64,000 nucleotides of DNA from Castellaniella caeni NBRC 101664 (GTDB lineage Bacteria > Pseudomonadota > Gammaproteobacteria > Burkholderiales > Burkholderiaceae_B). How positions within the stretch are numbered: the first letter of the stretch is position 1; every line of letters starts with the position of its first letter. Below, piece by piece: positions 35,786 to 44,299 of this stretch. The translations under genes and the position numbers were made by a program. The stretch lies in contig NZ_BCWN01000014.1 of NCBI RefSeq assembly GCF_001592225.1, positions 25,586-89,585 on the forward strand, written 5' to 3'. A model generated the notes under the pieces. It was not told the DNA's origin. It worked only from the letters and a program-made list of their open reading frames with translations, and did not search any database.

Positions 35786-37223
35786 ATCCATTACCGCCCG
35801 CCAGCTCAGTACCCTCGTCGGCACGCTGCCTGCGGGCACGGCCTACGTTGGTCTGGCCGACCAGCTCACTTTGTTGATCGGCGATGGTCGCATTCCACTG
35901 GGCGTGCGCCTGCCCAGCGAACGCAGCCTGGCTGCGGCGCTGGGGCGATCCCGCACCACGATCACCCGGGCTTACCTGGCCCTGCGCGACAGCGGCTATG
36001 CCCGCGCGACCCAGGGTTCGGGAACCTATACCGCCGTCCCCGGTGGGCGGCGGCAGGCTCACGACCGCGTTCTGGTGGCCGGTGGGGCGGGTGAAGACTG
36101 GATCGACCTCAGCTGCGCCGCCGATTCAGCCCCCGCCGAGGTCATGGCAGCCTACACCGCCGCCTTGTCCGATCTGCCCACTTATCTGAGCGGGCACGGG
36201 TATTTCCCATCCGGCCTGCGGGTTTTGCAAGAAGCGGTCGCCGCCGCATACCAGGTTCGCGGCCTGCCTACCGCGCCAGAACAGATCATCGTCACCCCCG
36301 GGGCGCTCAGTGCCGCCAGCATCGTGGTGCGGGCCCTGGCCTCCCGGCGGGGACATGCCCTGATCGAGTCGCCCACATACCCCAATGCCGCCGAAACCTT
36401 GAGGGCTGCCGGGTTGACCCTGCATGAAACCCCGCTGGGCCTCACGGGATGGGACATGGCCGGCATGATGCACACGATCCAGCAGGCGCGGCCTGATTTC
36501 GCCTATCTGGTTCCAGATTTTCAAAACCCGACCGGCGCGGTCATGACCACCGACCAGCGTCAGCAGCTGGGACGCTGCCTGCAAGCCCATGGGGTTGCGC
36601 CGATCGTGGATGAGACCCACCAGGCATTGGCTCTGGATGGCCAGGCCATGCCCGCGCCTTTTGCCTGCTTCAACCCCGACACCATCACGCTGGGCAGCCT
36701 GAGCAAGGCCTTTTGGGGTGGGCTGCGGGTGGGTTGGATTCGCGCTCCGCAGCCCTTGCTGGGGTCGCTCACCCGGGCGCGGATGTCGCTGGATCTGGGT
36801 GTGCCCATCGTCGAACAATTGGCCGCGGCGCACTTGTTGCGGCAGGGGACGGTCTCGCCGGGGCAAATCCAGCGGCTGCGCGCGCAGCGCGATGCCTTGA
36901 TGCAGGCCGTGGCGACCCACTTGCCCGACTGGCGCTTTGTCCCGCCAGCAGGCGGGCTGGCCCTGTGGTGCGAACTGCCCTGCCGGGGGGCGACAGCGCT
37001 GGCCGCCGCAATGACCGTCAAACAGGTGGCCATCACCCCCGGCCCCGTGTTTTCCCCGGATGGCGGTCTGGATGCCTTCATCCGCCTGCCCTGGTCGCGG
37101 CCCGTGGCCGATCTGCGGCAAGCGGTCGATCGCATCGCCCTGGCCTGGCGCAGCATCGCCACGCACGCGCTCGACCTCCCCGCCAGTCGCCAGCACAAGC
37201 CAATCCGCCTGGTGATGGCGTGA
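35778..37223 (+). CDS. MocR-family (GntR/aminotransferase) PLP-dependent regulator
   Basis: A 481-residue MocR-type regulator. An N-terminal winged HTH (LADQLTLLIGDGRIPLGVRLPSE, then TTITRAYLALRDSGYARA) is joined to a fold-type I aminotransferase domain with PLP lysine Lys310 in LGSLSKAFWGG. NPTGA (VPDFQNPTGAV) and a DETHQALALDG strand with the cofactor Asp are also present. I start it at the ATG 35778 instead of an upstream TTG. The divergent YczE gene points to a YczR-type role. The aminotransferase part senses PLP or an amine and normally has no net catalytic role. Confidence 0.9.
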   Translation: MKESITARQLSTLVGTLPAGTAYVGLADQLTLLIGDGRIPLGVRLPSERSLAAALGRSRTTITRAYLALRDSGYARATQGSGTYTAVPGGRRQAHDRVLVAGGAGEDWIDLSCAADSAPAEVMAAYTAALSDLPTYLSGHGYFPSGLRVLQEAVAAAYQVRGLPTAPEQIIVTPGALSAASIVVRALASRRGHALIESPTYPNAAETLRAAGLTLHETPLGLTGWDMAGMMHTIQQARPDFAYLVPDFQNPTGAVMTTDQRQQLGRCLQAHGVAPIVDETHQALALDGQAMPAPFACFNPDTITLGSLSKAFWGGLRVGWIRAPQPLLGSLTRARMSLDLGVPIVEQLAAAHLLRQGTVSPGQIQRLRAQRDALMQAVATHLPDWRFVPPAGGLALWCELPCRGATALAAAMTVKQVAITPGPVFSPDGGLDAFIRLPWSRPVADLRQAVDRIALAWRSIATHALDLPASRQHKPIRLVMA

Positions 37224-37268
37224 TCGCCGCCGATCGTCTTGCGCGGCCGCCAGGGGCCGACGCTGGCC

Positions 37269-37862
37269 TTACGCCGCGATCTTGCCGGCGAACTCGACCA
37301 GCCGCCGCGCCTGGAAGCGCACCGAAGCCAGCACCGCGTCGTTGACGTCTCCCATGCTGGCGCTGGCGCCGTAAGGGTTGCCGCCGGAGGCGAAGATCAC
37401 GGGGTCGGCATAGCCGGGGGCCACGATGATGCTGCCCCAGTGCATGAAAGTCGCGTACATCCCGAGCAGCGTGGTTTCTTGCCCGCCGTGCACGGTTTGC
37501 GCGCTGCTCATGGCGCTGGCGGCCTTGTTGGCCAGCTGGCCTTGCTGCCACACCGGGCCCAGCGTGTCGATGAAGGCGCGCATCTGGCTGGCCATATTTC
37601 CAAAGCGCGTGGGGGCGCTGAACAGAAAGGCGTTGGCCCAAATCAGGTCTTCGGGCGTGGCCTCGGCGATATGTGCCGTCTTTTCAGTCTGCTCGCCCCA
37701 GGCTGGCACCGACTTGACGACTTCGGCGGGCGCGGTTTCACGCACCTTGCGCAGGCGCACTTCGGCGCCCGCTTCTTCGGCGGCCTTGGCCGCGGCCTCG
37801 GCCATGGCGTAATTGGTGCCGTAGGTGCTGTAGTAGACGATGGCCAGCTTGACCTTGCTCAT
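37269..37862 (-). CDS. wrbA: NAD(P)H:quinone oxidoreductase WrbA
   Basis: A 197-residue flavodoxin-like FMN protein that reduces quinones by two electrons. The FMN phosphate loop [13 protein letters not shown] at about residues 9-21, [26 protein letters not shown] and GGNPYGAS are all WrbA-family features. It is divergent from a LysR gene 202 nt away, a common arrangement for redox-responsive oxidoreductases. Length and motifs are complete. Confidence 0.93.
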   Translation of the reverse strand: MSKVKLAIVYYSTYGTNYAMAEAAAKAAEEAGAEVRLRKVRETAPAEVVKSVPAWGEQTEKTAHIAEATPEDLIWANAFLFSAPTRFGNMASQMRAFIDTLGPVWQQGQLANKAASAMSSAQTVHGGQETTLLGMYATFMHWGSIIVAPGYADPVIFASGGNPYGASASMGDVNDAVLASVRFQARRLVEFAGKIAA

Positions 37863-38064
37863 ATGGACTCTCCGTGGGGTTGAAAATCGGGTGTTTCGCT
37901 TCAGGCGGTTTCAAATCGAACCGCTGCAGCCTGGTTTTAGACAGGCCGACGGGCGATCACGGCACTCATGATGCCATTGGAACAATGAATCAGTAATAGA
38001 TGGAAAATATCTATACTGTCCTGAAAATAGAACAATTCTCCTTGGCGTTTGTGGAGGAACGGCC

Positions 38065-38958
38065 ATGCAGGATCTCGACGATCTGGCGTATTTCGCGCTG
38101 GTGGTGGAACACGGCGGTTTTGCCGCGGCTGCGCGCGCCAGCGGCATTCCCAAGTCCAAGCTCAGTCGTCGCCTGGCCGAGCTGGAAACTCGGCTTGGCG
38201 TGCGCTTGGCGCAGCGCAGCACGCGCCACTTCGTGCTCACGCCCGTGGGCGAGCAGATCGTGCCGCATGCGCACGCCATGCTGGCCGAAGCCGAGACCGT
38301 GCGCGCGCTGGCGCACGAACAGACGCACGAGCCGCGCGGGCGCGTGCGCCTGGCCTGCCCGCCAGCCTTGCTGCAGGCGACGGTGGGGCCGCTGCTCAAT
38401 GCCTTCGTCAAGGCCTGGCCGCAGGTTCAGCTGCAGATCGAGGCAAGCAACCGCAACGTGGATGTCTGGCAGGATGGCGTCGATCTGGTGCTGCGCGTGC
38501 GTGCGCCCGATGCCGTGTTGCCGCAGGATGAAGTGGTGCGTCCCCTGGCACCCAGCGAACACGTGCTGGCCGTCGCGCCAGCGCTGCTGGCGGGCATCCC
38601 GCCCTTGTCCGCGCCAGACGACCTGCGCGCCTTGCCCACGCTGGGCCTGGGCAATTCGCCAGAGGCCCGCGCATGGCACCTGCGCCATGCCGATGGCCGA
38701 CAGGTGGAATACAAGCACGCCCCCCGGCTGGTGGCCGACGATATGGGCGTGCTGCTGTGCGCGGCACTGGACGGTGTCGGCTGCGCCGTGCTGCCGCGCC
38801 TGATGCTGCATGATGCGCTGGCCAGCGACCAGCTGCGGGTCGTGCTGCCCGATTGGGCCCCGCCGCCCGGCGTCGTCCAGCTGGCCTACGCCAGCCGCAG
38901 CGGCCAGCGCGCAGCGGTGCGCAAGCTCATCGACTACTTGGCTGACGGTTTTGCGTAA
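38065..38958 (+). CDS. LysR-family transcriptional regulator divergent from wrbA
   Basis: A 297-residue LysR regulator. The winged HTH is at residues 1-60 (DLDDLAYFALVVEHGG, then ARASGIPKSKLSRRLAELE), followed by the RSTRHFVLTPVG wing and the effector domain. GGAGGA-like sequence (GTGGAGGAACGGCC) precedes the ATG. Because it is divergent from wrbA across an AT-rich gap, control of wrbA is the simplest inference. Confidence 0.9.
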   Translation: MQDLDDLAYFALVVEHGGFAAAARASGIPKSKLSRRLAELETRLGVRLAQRSTRHFVLTPVGEQIVPHAHAMLAEAETVRALAHEQTHEPRGRVRLACPPALLQATVGPLLNAFVKAWPQVQLQIEASNRNVDVWQDGVDLVLRVRAPDAVLPQDEVVRPLAPSEHVLAVAPALLAGIPPLSAPDDLRALPTLGLGNSPEARAWHLRHADGRQVEYKHAPRLVADDMGVLLCAALDGVGCAVLPRLMLHDALASDQLRVVLPDWAPPPGVVQLAYASRSGQRAAVRKLIDYLADGFA

Positions 38959-38967
38959 AGAGTTGAG

Positions 38968-38997
38968 TTATCATGGCCAGGTATTACCATGTGATAA
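38968..38997. promoter_or_regulatory. Inverted repeat upstream of the ParD-like gene
   Basis: TTATCA (38968-38973) faces TGATAA (38992-38997), with further pairing of TGG and CCA just inside. The right arm is 10 nt before the antitoxin ATG. It fits an RHH-antitoxin operator for autoregulation. Confidence 0.5.
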
Positions 38998-39007
38998 AAG
39001 GCTTGCT

Positions 39008-39280
39008 ATGGCAACGTCCCTCAAGATCGACGAGATGCTGAAAGACCGTGTCCAGCATCTGGCCAGTCAGCGCCGCCGCTCATCCCATTGGATCATGCTC
39101 GAAGCGATCCGGCAGTACGTCGAACGTGAGGAAGCGCGCGAGCGCTTCAAACAAGAAGCCTTGGCGTCCTGGGTCGCTTACCAGGAAACCGGTCGTCATC
39201 TGACGGGTCGAGAGGTTGGCATCTGGTTGGATACCTGGGGCACCCGCGACGAAAGGGCGGTGCCTGAGTGCCGCGAGTAA
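39008..39280 (+). CDS. CopG/RHH-family antitoxin (ParD-like)
   Basis: A 90-residue protein starting MATSLKIDEMLKDRVQ, followed by SSHWIMLEAIRQYVEREE: the beta strand and two helices of a ribbon-helix-helix DNA-binding domain. The C-terminal 45 residues would wrap the toxin. AAAGG lies 8 nt before the ATG at 39008; longer readings run back into the LysR gene. The 3' end overlaps the ParE-like toxin by 13 nt, as is usual for such pairs. Confidence 0.85.
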   Translation: MATSLKIDEMLKDRVQHLASQRRRSSHWIMLEAIRQYVEREEARERFKQEALASWVAYQETGRHLTGREVGIWLDTWGTRDERAVPECRE

Positions 39281-39561
39281 TCGTCACCGAAGGCGCGACA
39301 GAAGGCTTGGAGAGATGTCGGAAATTCCTGGCCACGAAGGCGCTGGAAGCCTCCAGGCGGGCCGGTCAGGTCATCAAGCAACAGCTTCAACTGCTGGAGA
39401 CGGCTCCCAACATCGGGCGGCCGCTCTCTGACATGCCAGAACTGCGCGAGTTGGTGATCGCCTTCGGCGATTCCGGTTATGTGGCGCTGTACCGCTACGA
39501 GCCAATCGACGACGCGGTGTATGTCCTGGCCTTCCGCCACCAGAAGGAGGCGGGCTATTGA
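39268..39561 (+). CDS. RelE/ParE-family toxin
   Basis: A 97-residue toxin starting with GTG inside the antitoxin gene. The fold signature is clear: VTEGATEGLERCRKFLA helices, then NIGRPLSDMPELRELVIAF and SGYVALYRYEP, with the C-terminal VYVLAFRHQKEAGY typical of ParE, including the RHQxEAGY motif. ParE toxins usually poison DNA gyrase while RelE relatives cut mRNA; this motif favours ParE. The toxin is complete. Confidence 0.88.
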   Translation: MPRVIVTEGATEGLERCRKFLATKALEASRRAGQVIKQQLQLLETAPNIGRPLSDMPELRELVIAFGDSGYVALYRYEPIDDAVYVLAFRHQKEAGY

Positions 39562-39603
39562 TCCGGTGCGCGACAAGCCTCGGCCTTCAGGCGAGGTAAG
39601 GAT

Positions 39604-39825
39604 ATGATGACGAACACCAATTTTGACTGGGAATCCGTGACGGTCACAAAGCGGCCCGATCGGTCGGCGGCGCTCAAGCGGGCGCATGAGGCAGCGGCCT
39701 ATGACGCATGGTTCCGCGACCAGGTGCAGGCCAGCATCGACGATCCGCGCCCGAATGTGACCGATGCGCAGGCCAGCGCACATATGGAGCGCGTGTTTAC
39801 GCGGCTTGAGAAGAAGGCGCATTGA
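39604..39825 (+). CDS. Orphan antitoxin, stability-determinant type
   Basis: A 73-residue helical protein: ALKRAHEAAAYDAWFRDQVQASIDDPRPN, then a C-terminal helix EKKAH. This matches small 'stability determinant' antitoxins that normally precede a ParE-like toxin. Its own toxin is missing: the next 84 nt are followed only by the truncated parE copy at 39909. A pair of ATG codons opens the gene, and GAGGTAAGG upstream gives a ribosome site. Confidence 0.72.
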   Translation: MMTNTNFDWESVTVTKRPDRSAALKRAHEAAAYDAWFRDQVQASIDDPRPNVTDAQASAHMERVFTRLEKKAH

Positions 39826-39908
39826 TGCCGACGGCGCAGTGGCGCAGGCCGGGGAGTGAGGCCCCGACAAGCGCCTGACCACACCCGCGACGAAAGGGCG
39901 GTGCCTGA

Positions 39909-40034
39909 GTGCCACAAGTAGTCGTCACCGAAGGCGCGACAGAAGGCTTGGAGCGATGTCGGAAATTCCTGGCCACGAAGCACGTCGCTGGAAGATGTCG
40001 CTCGCGTTCAAGTGCCGCATTCTGGTGGCCTTGA
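39909..40034 (+). pseudogene. Truncated duplicate of parE
   Basis: From its GTG this frame gives MPQVVVTEGATEGLERCRK and then the same LATK as the intact toxin, but after about 24 residues it becomes unrelated and stops at 40034. It corresponds to the second copy of the 99-nt repeat. The missing body of the toxin means it cannot be functional. Confidence 0.75.
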
Positions 40035-40087
40035 GCGCCGTTGTCGTACGAGGATGTTCGCTCTATGAGACGTGGCTGGTGATCGAG

Positions 40088-41185
40088 ATGGCAAACATGC
40101 AAGGCGACCTTTTTGAAGAAGCCGTTTTCCCGCCGCTGGCAGATGTGACAGATGGGGCAGGGGCGGCAGATGCGGATCCGGGCCCCGGCGCGGCGCCCGC
40201 CGCCCGCCGCAGCGCGGCCAAGGTGCGTCTTGCGCCCGCGGCGGCCGATTGGCACGATCTGGCCCTACGGCTGCCGACACAGTTGCGGTTCGGGGTTTCC
40301 ACGTGGTCGTACCCAGGCTGGGACGGGCTGGTCTGGGACGGCGCCTACAGCCCTGGCACGCTCTCGCAAAGCGGCTTGGGCGCCTATCATCAGCACCCGC
40401 TGCTGCGCACGGTGTGCGTGGATCGCACCTTCTGGCGTCCGCTGACGGCGGGGCAGTACGCGGCGTACGCCAGCCAGGTCGATGACGACTTCCGCTTCGT
40501 CGTCAAATGCCCCGCGCTCATCACGGATGCCCAGGTGCGCGATGACGACGGCAAGGCGCGCAAGCCCAATCCGGATTTCCTCGCGCCCCATCTGGCGGTC
40601 GAGTACTTCGTGCAACCCACGCTCGAAGGGCTGGGTGCCAAGCTGGGCGTGCTCGTCTTCCAGCTGAGCCCTCTGTCCATGGGTTGGCTTCACCGCCCCA
40701 TGGCCTTGCTGGAGCAGTTGGATCGTCTGCTGGCTGGGGTTCAGCAGGCTCTGTCCGGGCATGCCCAGGTGATTGTCGCGGTCGAGGTGCGCGATCCCGA
40801 GCTGCTGGGGCAGGGGTTGGTGGATGTGCTCAAGGCGCACGGCGCCACCTTTTGCCTGGGCCTGCACGGCAAGATGCCGCCCATCGAAGCGCAATTGCCG
40901 ATGCTGCGCGCGCTGTGGCCGGGCCCGCTGGTCTGCCGGTGGAACCTGAATCGCGCCTTTGGCGCATACGGCTATGCCGATGCCCAGAAAAAGCACGCCC
41001 CATTTGACGCGATTGTCAGTGCAGACCCGCATACGCGCAGCGTGCTGGCGCGCACCATTTGCGGCATTACGGGCGCGGGTCAGCCCGCCTACGTGACCAT
41101 CAGCAACGACGCCGAGGGGTGCGCGCCGCTTTCTATCCAGAAACTTGCCCAGGCGGTTGGCGACCCAGAATCCACCAGCGCCTGA
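40088..41185 (+). CDS. DUF72 family protein (YecE-like)
   Basis: A 365-residue TIM-barrel-like protein of the DUF72 family. The core begins near residue 70 with RFGVSTWSYPGWDGLVWDGAYSP, the usual DUF72 N-terminal motif, and continues through VDRTFWRPLTAGQYAAYA and DFRFVVKCP. Biochemical function is unknown for the family. The first 60 residues are low-complexity and Ala/Pro-rich. I start it at 40088 because upstream sequence belongs to the parE duplicate; the ribosome site is weak, so another close ATG at 40097 is possible. Confidence 0.85.
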   Translation: MANMQGDLFEEAVFPPLADVTDGAGAADADPGPGAAPAARRSAAKVRLAPAAADWHDLALRLPTQLRFGVSTWSYPGWDGLVWDGAYSPGTLSQSGLGAYHQHPLLRTVCVDRTFWRPLTAGQYAAYASQVDDDFRFVVKCPALITDAQVRDDDGKARKPNPDFLAPHLAVEYFVQPTLEGLGAKLGVLVFQLSPLSMGWLHRPMALLEQLDRLLAGVQQALSGHAQVIVAVEVRDPELLGQGLVDVLKAHGATFCLGLHGKMPPIEAQLPMLRALWPGPLVCRWNLNRAFGAYGYADAQKKHAPFDAIVSADPHTRSVLARTICGITGAGQPAYVTISNDAEGCAPLSIQKLAQAVGDPESTSA

Positions 41186-41440
41186 CGCATATCGGTGGAC
41201 ACGCACTGCGCAGCGCGCGGCATGTGGGACATCGCTGGCGCTGTATTGGTCAATTGTTGTGTGAGCGCCACAACTTGTCGGAAATACTCGGGATTCCCGG
41301 GTGTTCGCTCGCGTAAACCCGTATCTCTCTATACCATCAAACCCTATCCCTTGATGGGAAGTTGCAAAGCCCGCTGCATGGAAAGCTGCCGGCAGGCTTT
41401 GAAACACTAGGCTACACAACAACCTCTGGAGATTTCATCC

Positions 41441-42616
41441 ATGCAAAAGACTCTGCTCGCCGCAGCACTGCTGGCCGGTCTGGCCACCGCTGGCGTCGCT
41501 CAAGCTGAATCGTCCGTTACCCTGTACGGTATCGCTGACGCGGGCTACGGCTATTCCCAGTACAAACTGAACGATCACAACATCAACCTGAAGAAGACCT
41601 CCTCCGGTCTGTTGGGTGGTAGCCTGGCTGGTAACCGCTTCGGTCTGCGTGGTTCTGAAGATCTGGGCAACGGCCTGCGCGCTGTTTTCACCCTCGAACA
41701 AGGTTTTGACATCGGCAGCGGTGCTCCGGCCGACGACAAGCGTCAGTTCAGCCGCCAAGCCTTCGTGGGTGTGGCCAGCGACAGCTGGGGCACTTTCACC
41801 ATGGGCCGTCAGTATGACGCCGGTGTGGATGCTGGCATCGTCGAAAACGGCGACGGCACCAACGGCTTCAACCTGGGCGACATGGACAAGGCCTTCGGTT
41901 CCACCGGCATGAACGGCGGCACCCGCATCGACAACTCCTTCAAGTACACCACGCCGAGCATGGCTGGCTTCAAGGCCATCTTCCTGTACGGCACGGGTGG
42001 TAACGGCAACACCACGATCTTCCGCAATGGCAACGACGATGCCAAGGACACCAACCGTGGCAACCACGGTTCTGTCGGCCTGGTGTATGCCAATGGCCCG
42101 CTGTCTGTCGGCGCCAGCTACACGCGTGAAAACCGTGGCGAGACCACGACGGGTGACTTCGGTGGCTCCTCGTTCACCAAGGATGCCGTCACCAACTGGA
42201 ACATCGGCGCCGCCTACGACTTTGAAGTCGTGAAGCTGTCCCTGGCCTATGGTCGCGACCTCCATGGCAAGCTGGGCATGGGCATGGATACCGCCGATTA
42301 CTTGGGCCAAGACCTGAACATCGAAAACTACTCCGACTTCAAGTCCAACAACTACCACGTGGGCCTGAGCGCTCCCCTGGCAGGCGGCGTGCTGTACGCG
42401 GGCTGGAACCGTTCCACCTCCAACCTCGACGCTGCGCAAGCTGACGGCGGCTGGGGCGATCTGGCGGGCAACATCAACACCTACCACGTCAACTACCAGT
42501 ACCCGCTGTCCAAGCGCACCACGGTGTACGTCTACGGTTCTTATGCACAGAACCTGGGCTACGTCGATGGCCTGAAGGGCAAGGAAGCCGGTCTGGGCAT
42601 GCTCCACGCATTCTGA
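41441..42616 (+). CDS. Burkholderiales-type trimeric outer-membrane porin 1
   Basis: A 391-residue general porin. A signal peptide (KTLLAAALLAGLATAGVAQA) is cut to give ESSVTLYGIADAGYGY, the classic start of 16-strand beta-barrel porins of this order. SRQAFVGVASDSWGTFTMGRQ is the conserved loop/strand near residue 105, and the protein ends in Phe (LHAF), as needed for BAM recognition. CTCTGGAG lies upstream. It is paralogous to the next gene, sharing the leader and many strands. It lets small hydrophilic, probably anionic solutes pass. Confidence 0.93.
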   Translation: MQKTLLAAALLAGLATAGVAQAESSVTLYGIADAGYGYSQYKLNDHNINLKKTSSGLLGGSLAGNRFGLRGSEDLGNGLRAVFTLEQGFDIGSGAPADDKRQFSRQAFVGVASDSWGTFTMGRQYDAGVDAGIVENGDGTNGFNLGDMDKAFGSTGMNGGTRIDNSFKYTTPSMAGFKAIFLYGTGGNGNTTIFRNGNDDAKDTNRGNHGSVGLVYANGPLSVGASYTRENRGETTTGDFGGSSFTKDAVTNWNIGAAYDFEVVKLSLAYGRDLHGKLGMGMDTADYLGQDLNIENYSDFKSNNYHVGLSAPLAGGVLYAGWNRSTSNLDAAQADGGWGDLAGNINTYHVNYQYPLSKRTTVYVYGSYAQNLGYVDGLKGKEAGLGMLHAF

Positions 42617-42620
42617 TGAT

Positions 42621-42654
42621 CATCTGATCCAGAGCCAAGGTTCTGGATCAGATG
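42621..42654 (+). other. 13-bp hairpin directly after porin 1
   Basis: CATCTGATCCAGA (42621-42633) is the exact inverse of TCTGGATCAGATG (42642-42654), with an 8-nt loop, starting 5 nt after the stop codon. With the terminator that follows, it gives the porin transcript two stacked hairpins, which would protect its 3' end. Confidence 0.7.
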
Positions 42655-42680
42655 CTTCTCGGGTGCCTGGCACCACAACA

Positions 42681-42706
42681 AAAAGCCACCCCTGCGGGTG
42701 GCTTTT
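42681..42706 (+). terminator. Rho-independent terminator of porin 1
   Basis: AAAAGCCACCC (42681-42691) pairs with GGGTGGCTTTT, giving a stem with a CTGC loop and a T-run ending at 42706. It lies 65 nt after the porin stop. The rest of 42707-42957 is the porin 2 upstream region with no gene. Confidence 0.9.
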
Positions 42707-42957
42707 TGTTGTTCTATCACACGAAGCTTTGGCGGTTTTTGCGGTGGCCGCATCGCGCTAGAGGTGGGTAAGGCCGCGCTTTGTTGTCCGAGTGCAACGC
42801 AATGCCTGAAAACTTTTGATGTGAGTGATCCTTGCATGGCGCGACTGCCGGTTTTTTGATGCAATAGCCATAACCTCCCTTTTGCGGAGCTAGACGGAGA
42901 GGCGGCCTCATGTGGTTGGTCGGCTCTGGTTCATAAAAATCTACGGAGATTTCTCAC

Positions 42958-44154
42958 ATGAAAAAGACTCTGCTCGCTGCTGCTCTGCTGGCAGGTTTCG
43001 CCACCGCCGGTGTCGCTCAGGCAGAAACGTCGGTGACGCTGTACGGGATTCTGGATACGGGCTACGGCTACAACCAGGTCAAGTTCAATGACCATGGCTA
43101 CGACCTCAAGAGCACCAACTCCGGCATGCAGGGCGGCATCTTCAACGGCAGCCGCTTCGGCCTGCGCGGTTCTGAAGACCTGGGCAATGGCACCCGTGCC
43201 ATCTTCACCCTGGAACAAGGCATCACCTTGGGTGACGGCACCTCGACCAGCACCAAGCAATTCCATCGCCAAGCCTGGGTAGGTCTGGCCAGCGACGACT
43301 GGGGTACGTTCACCATGGGCCGCCAGTACAATATGGGCGCCGTGATGATTTACGACCAGTTCAACGTCGGTCACACGATGGGCGACATGGACAGCGCTTT
43401 CGGTGCCGTCGGTTATGCCAACCGCATGGACAACAGCTTCCGCTACATGACGCCGAACTTCTCCGGCTTCCAGGCTGGCGTGGCCTATGCCAATGGCAAG
43501 ACCAGCATCACGCGTGACGGCAACGACGTCGATAGCACTGACAATACCGACCGCACCAACTGGGTGTCGGTTGGTCTCAAGTATGCCAATGGCCCGATCG
43601 CCTTGGGTGCTAGCTACGATCGTCAGATGATGAACGATACGTACACTGCCCCCGATGGTAGTAAGAAAGATTGGCACAATCGCAATGACGCGATCACCAG
43701 CTGGAACATCGGCGCGTCGTACGACTTCGAAGTCGTGAAGCTGGCGCTGGCCTTTGGTCAAGACCGCCATGGCAAGATGGGCTTCGCTGGCGCAGGCATG
43801 GCCAACACGGGTGCGGATGTTTACAAAGCCCTCGGCTCGAGCGGCAATGCATACAGCGACTTCAAGTCTAATAACTACTACGTGGGCTTGTCGGCGCCGC
43901 TGGCTGGTGGTACGGCGGGTGTCACCTGGACGCACTCCAAGTCCAATCTGGACGAGTACGACCAGTGGACGCTGGCTGATGGCACGAAGGGCGCTTTCCC
44001 CGACAAGGCTCAAGACATCTACCAGGTCAACTACCAGTACCCGCTGTCCAAGCGCACCTCCGTGTACGCATATGGCTCCTACGGCACCGGCATGTACTAC
44101 CTGGACAATGCCAAGGCCAAGGAAGTCGGTATCGGCCTGAACCACAAGTTCTAA
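42958..44154 (+). CDS. Burkholderiales-type trimeric outer-membrane porin 2
   Basis: A 398-residue paralogue of porin 1. Signal peptide KKTLLAAALLAGFATAGVAQA, mature ETSVTLYGILDTGYGYNQ, the same RQAWVGLASDDWGTFTMGRQ segment, and a C-terminal Phe (GLNHKF). Surface loops differ (for example DGNDVDSTDNTDRTN), so the two may have distinct pore selectivity. GGAG precedes the ATG. It has its own upstream region and terminator, so the two porins are independently transcribed. Confidence 0.93.
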   Translation: MKKTLLAAALLAGFATAGVAQAETSVTLYGILDTGYGYNQVKFNDHGYDLKSTNSGMQGGIFNGSRFGLRGSEDLGNGTRAIFTLEQGITLGDGTSTSTKQFHRQAWVGLASDDWGTFTMGRQYNMGAVMIYDQFNVGHTMGDMDSAFGAVGYANRMDNSFRYMTPNFSGFQAGVAYANGKTSITRDGNDVDSTDNTDRTNWVSVGLKYANGPIALGASYDRQMMNDTYTAPDGSKKDWHNRNDAITSWNIGASYDFEVVKLALAFGQDRHGKMGFAGAGMANTGADVYKALGSSGNAYSDFKSNNYYVGLSAPLAGGTAGVTWTHSKSNLDEYDQWTLADGTKGAFPDKAQDIYQVNYQYPLSKRTSVYAYGSYGTGMYYLDNAKAKEVGIGLNHKF

Positions 44155-44156
44155 TC

Positions 44157-44230
44157 GCCACGCGTGGCTCGTCCACGCCGCGATGCGGCCCGGCTTGCCG
44201 GGCCGTCACGAACCCGAAGGCTTGCCTTCG
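44157..44230 (+). other. Row of palindromes in the porin 2 3' region
   Basis: GCCACGCGTGGC (44157-44168) is a perfect palindrome. CGGCCCGG (44186-44193) pairs with CCGGGCCG (44198-44205) and CGAAGG (44215-44220) pairs with CCTTCG (44225-44230); both stems have the same CTTG loop. They sit between the stop codon and the terminator and would make a highly structured mRNA tail. Confidence 0.7.
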
Positions 44231-44232
44231 AC

Positions 44233-44258
44233 AAAAAACCACCCTCGGGTGGTTTTTT
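44233..44258 (+). terminator. Rho-independent terminator of porin 2
   Basis: AAAAAACCACCC (44233-44244) is the exact inverse of GGGTGGTTTTTT (44247-44258) with a 2-nt loop; the T-run ends the transcript. It is the fourth structured element in a row after porin 2. Confidence 0.9.
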
Positions 44259-44299
44259 GTTGTTGGTGCGTCGGCAGTGCATGGCCGACAGGTGCGCCG

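Larger units (their letters stand above)
39241..39980 (+). repeat. 99-nt direct repeat flanking the antitoxin gene 39604-39825
   Basis: 39241-39339 (end of the ParD-like gene plus start of parE) is repeated at 39882-39980 with only 4 mismatches. The copies start 641 nt apart and bracket most of parE and the orphan antitoxin gene. The repeat looks like a recombination or duplication scar. Confidence 0.85.
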
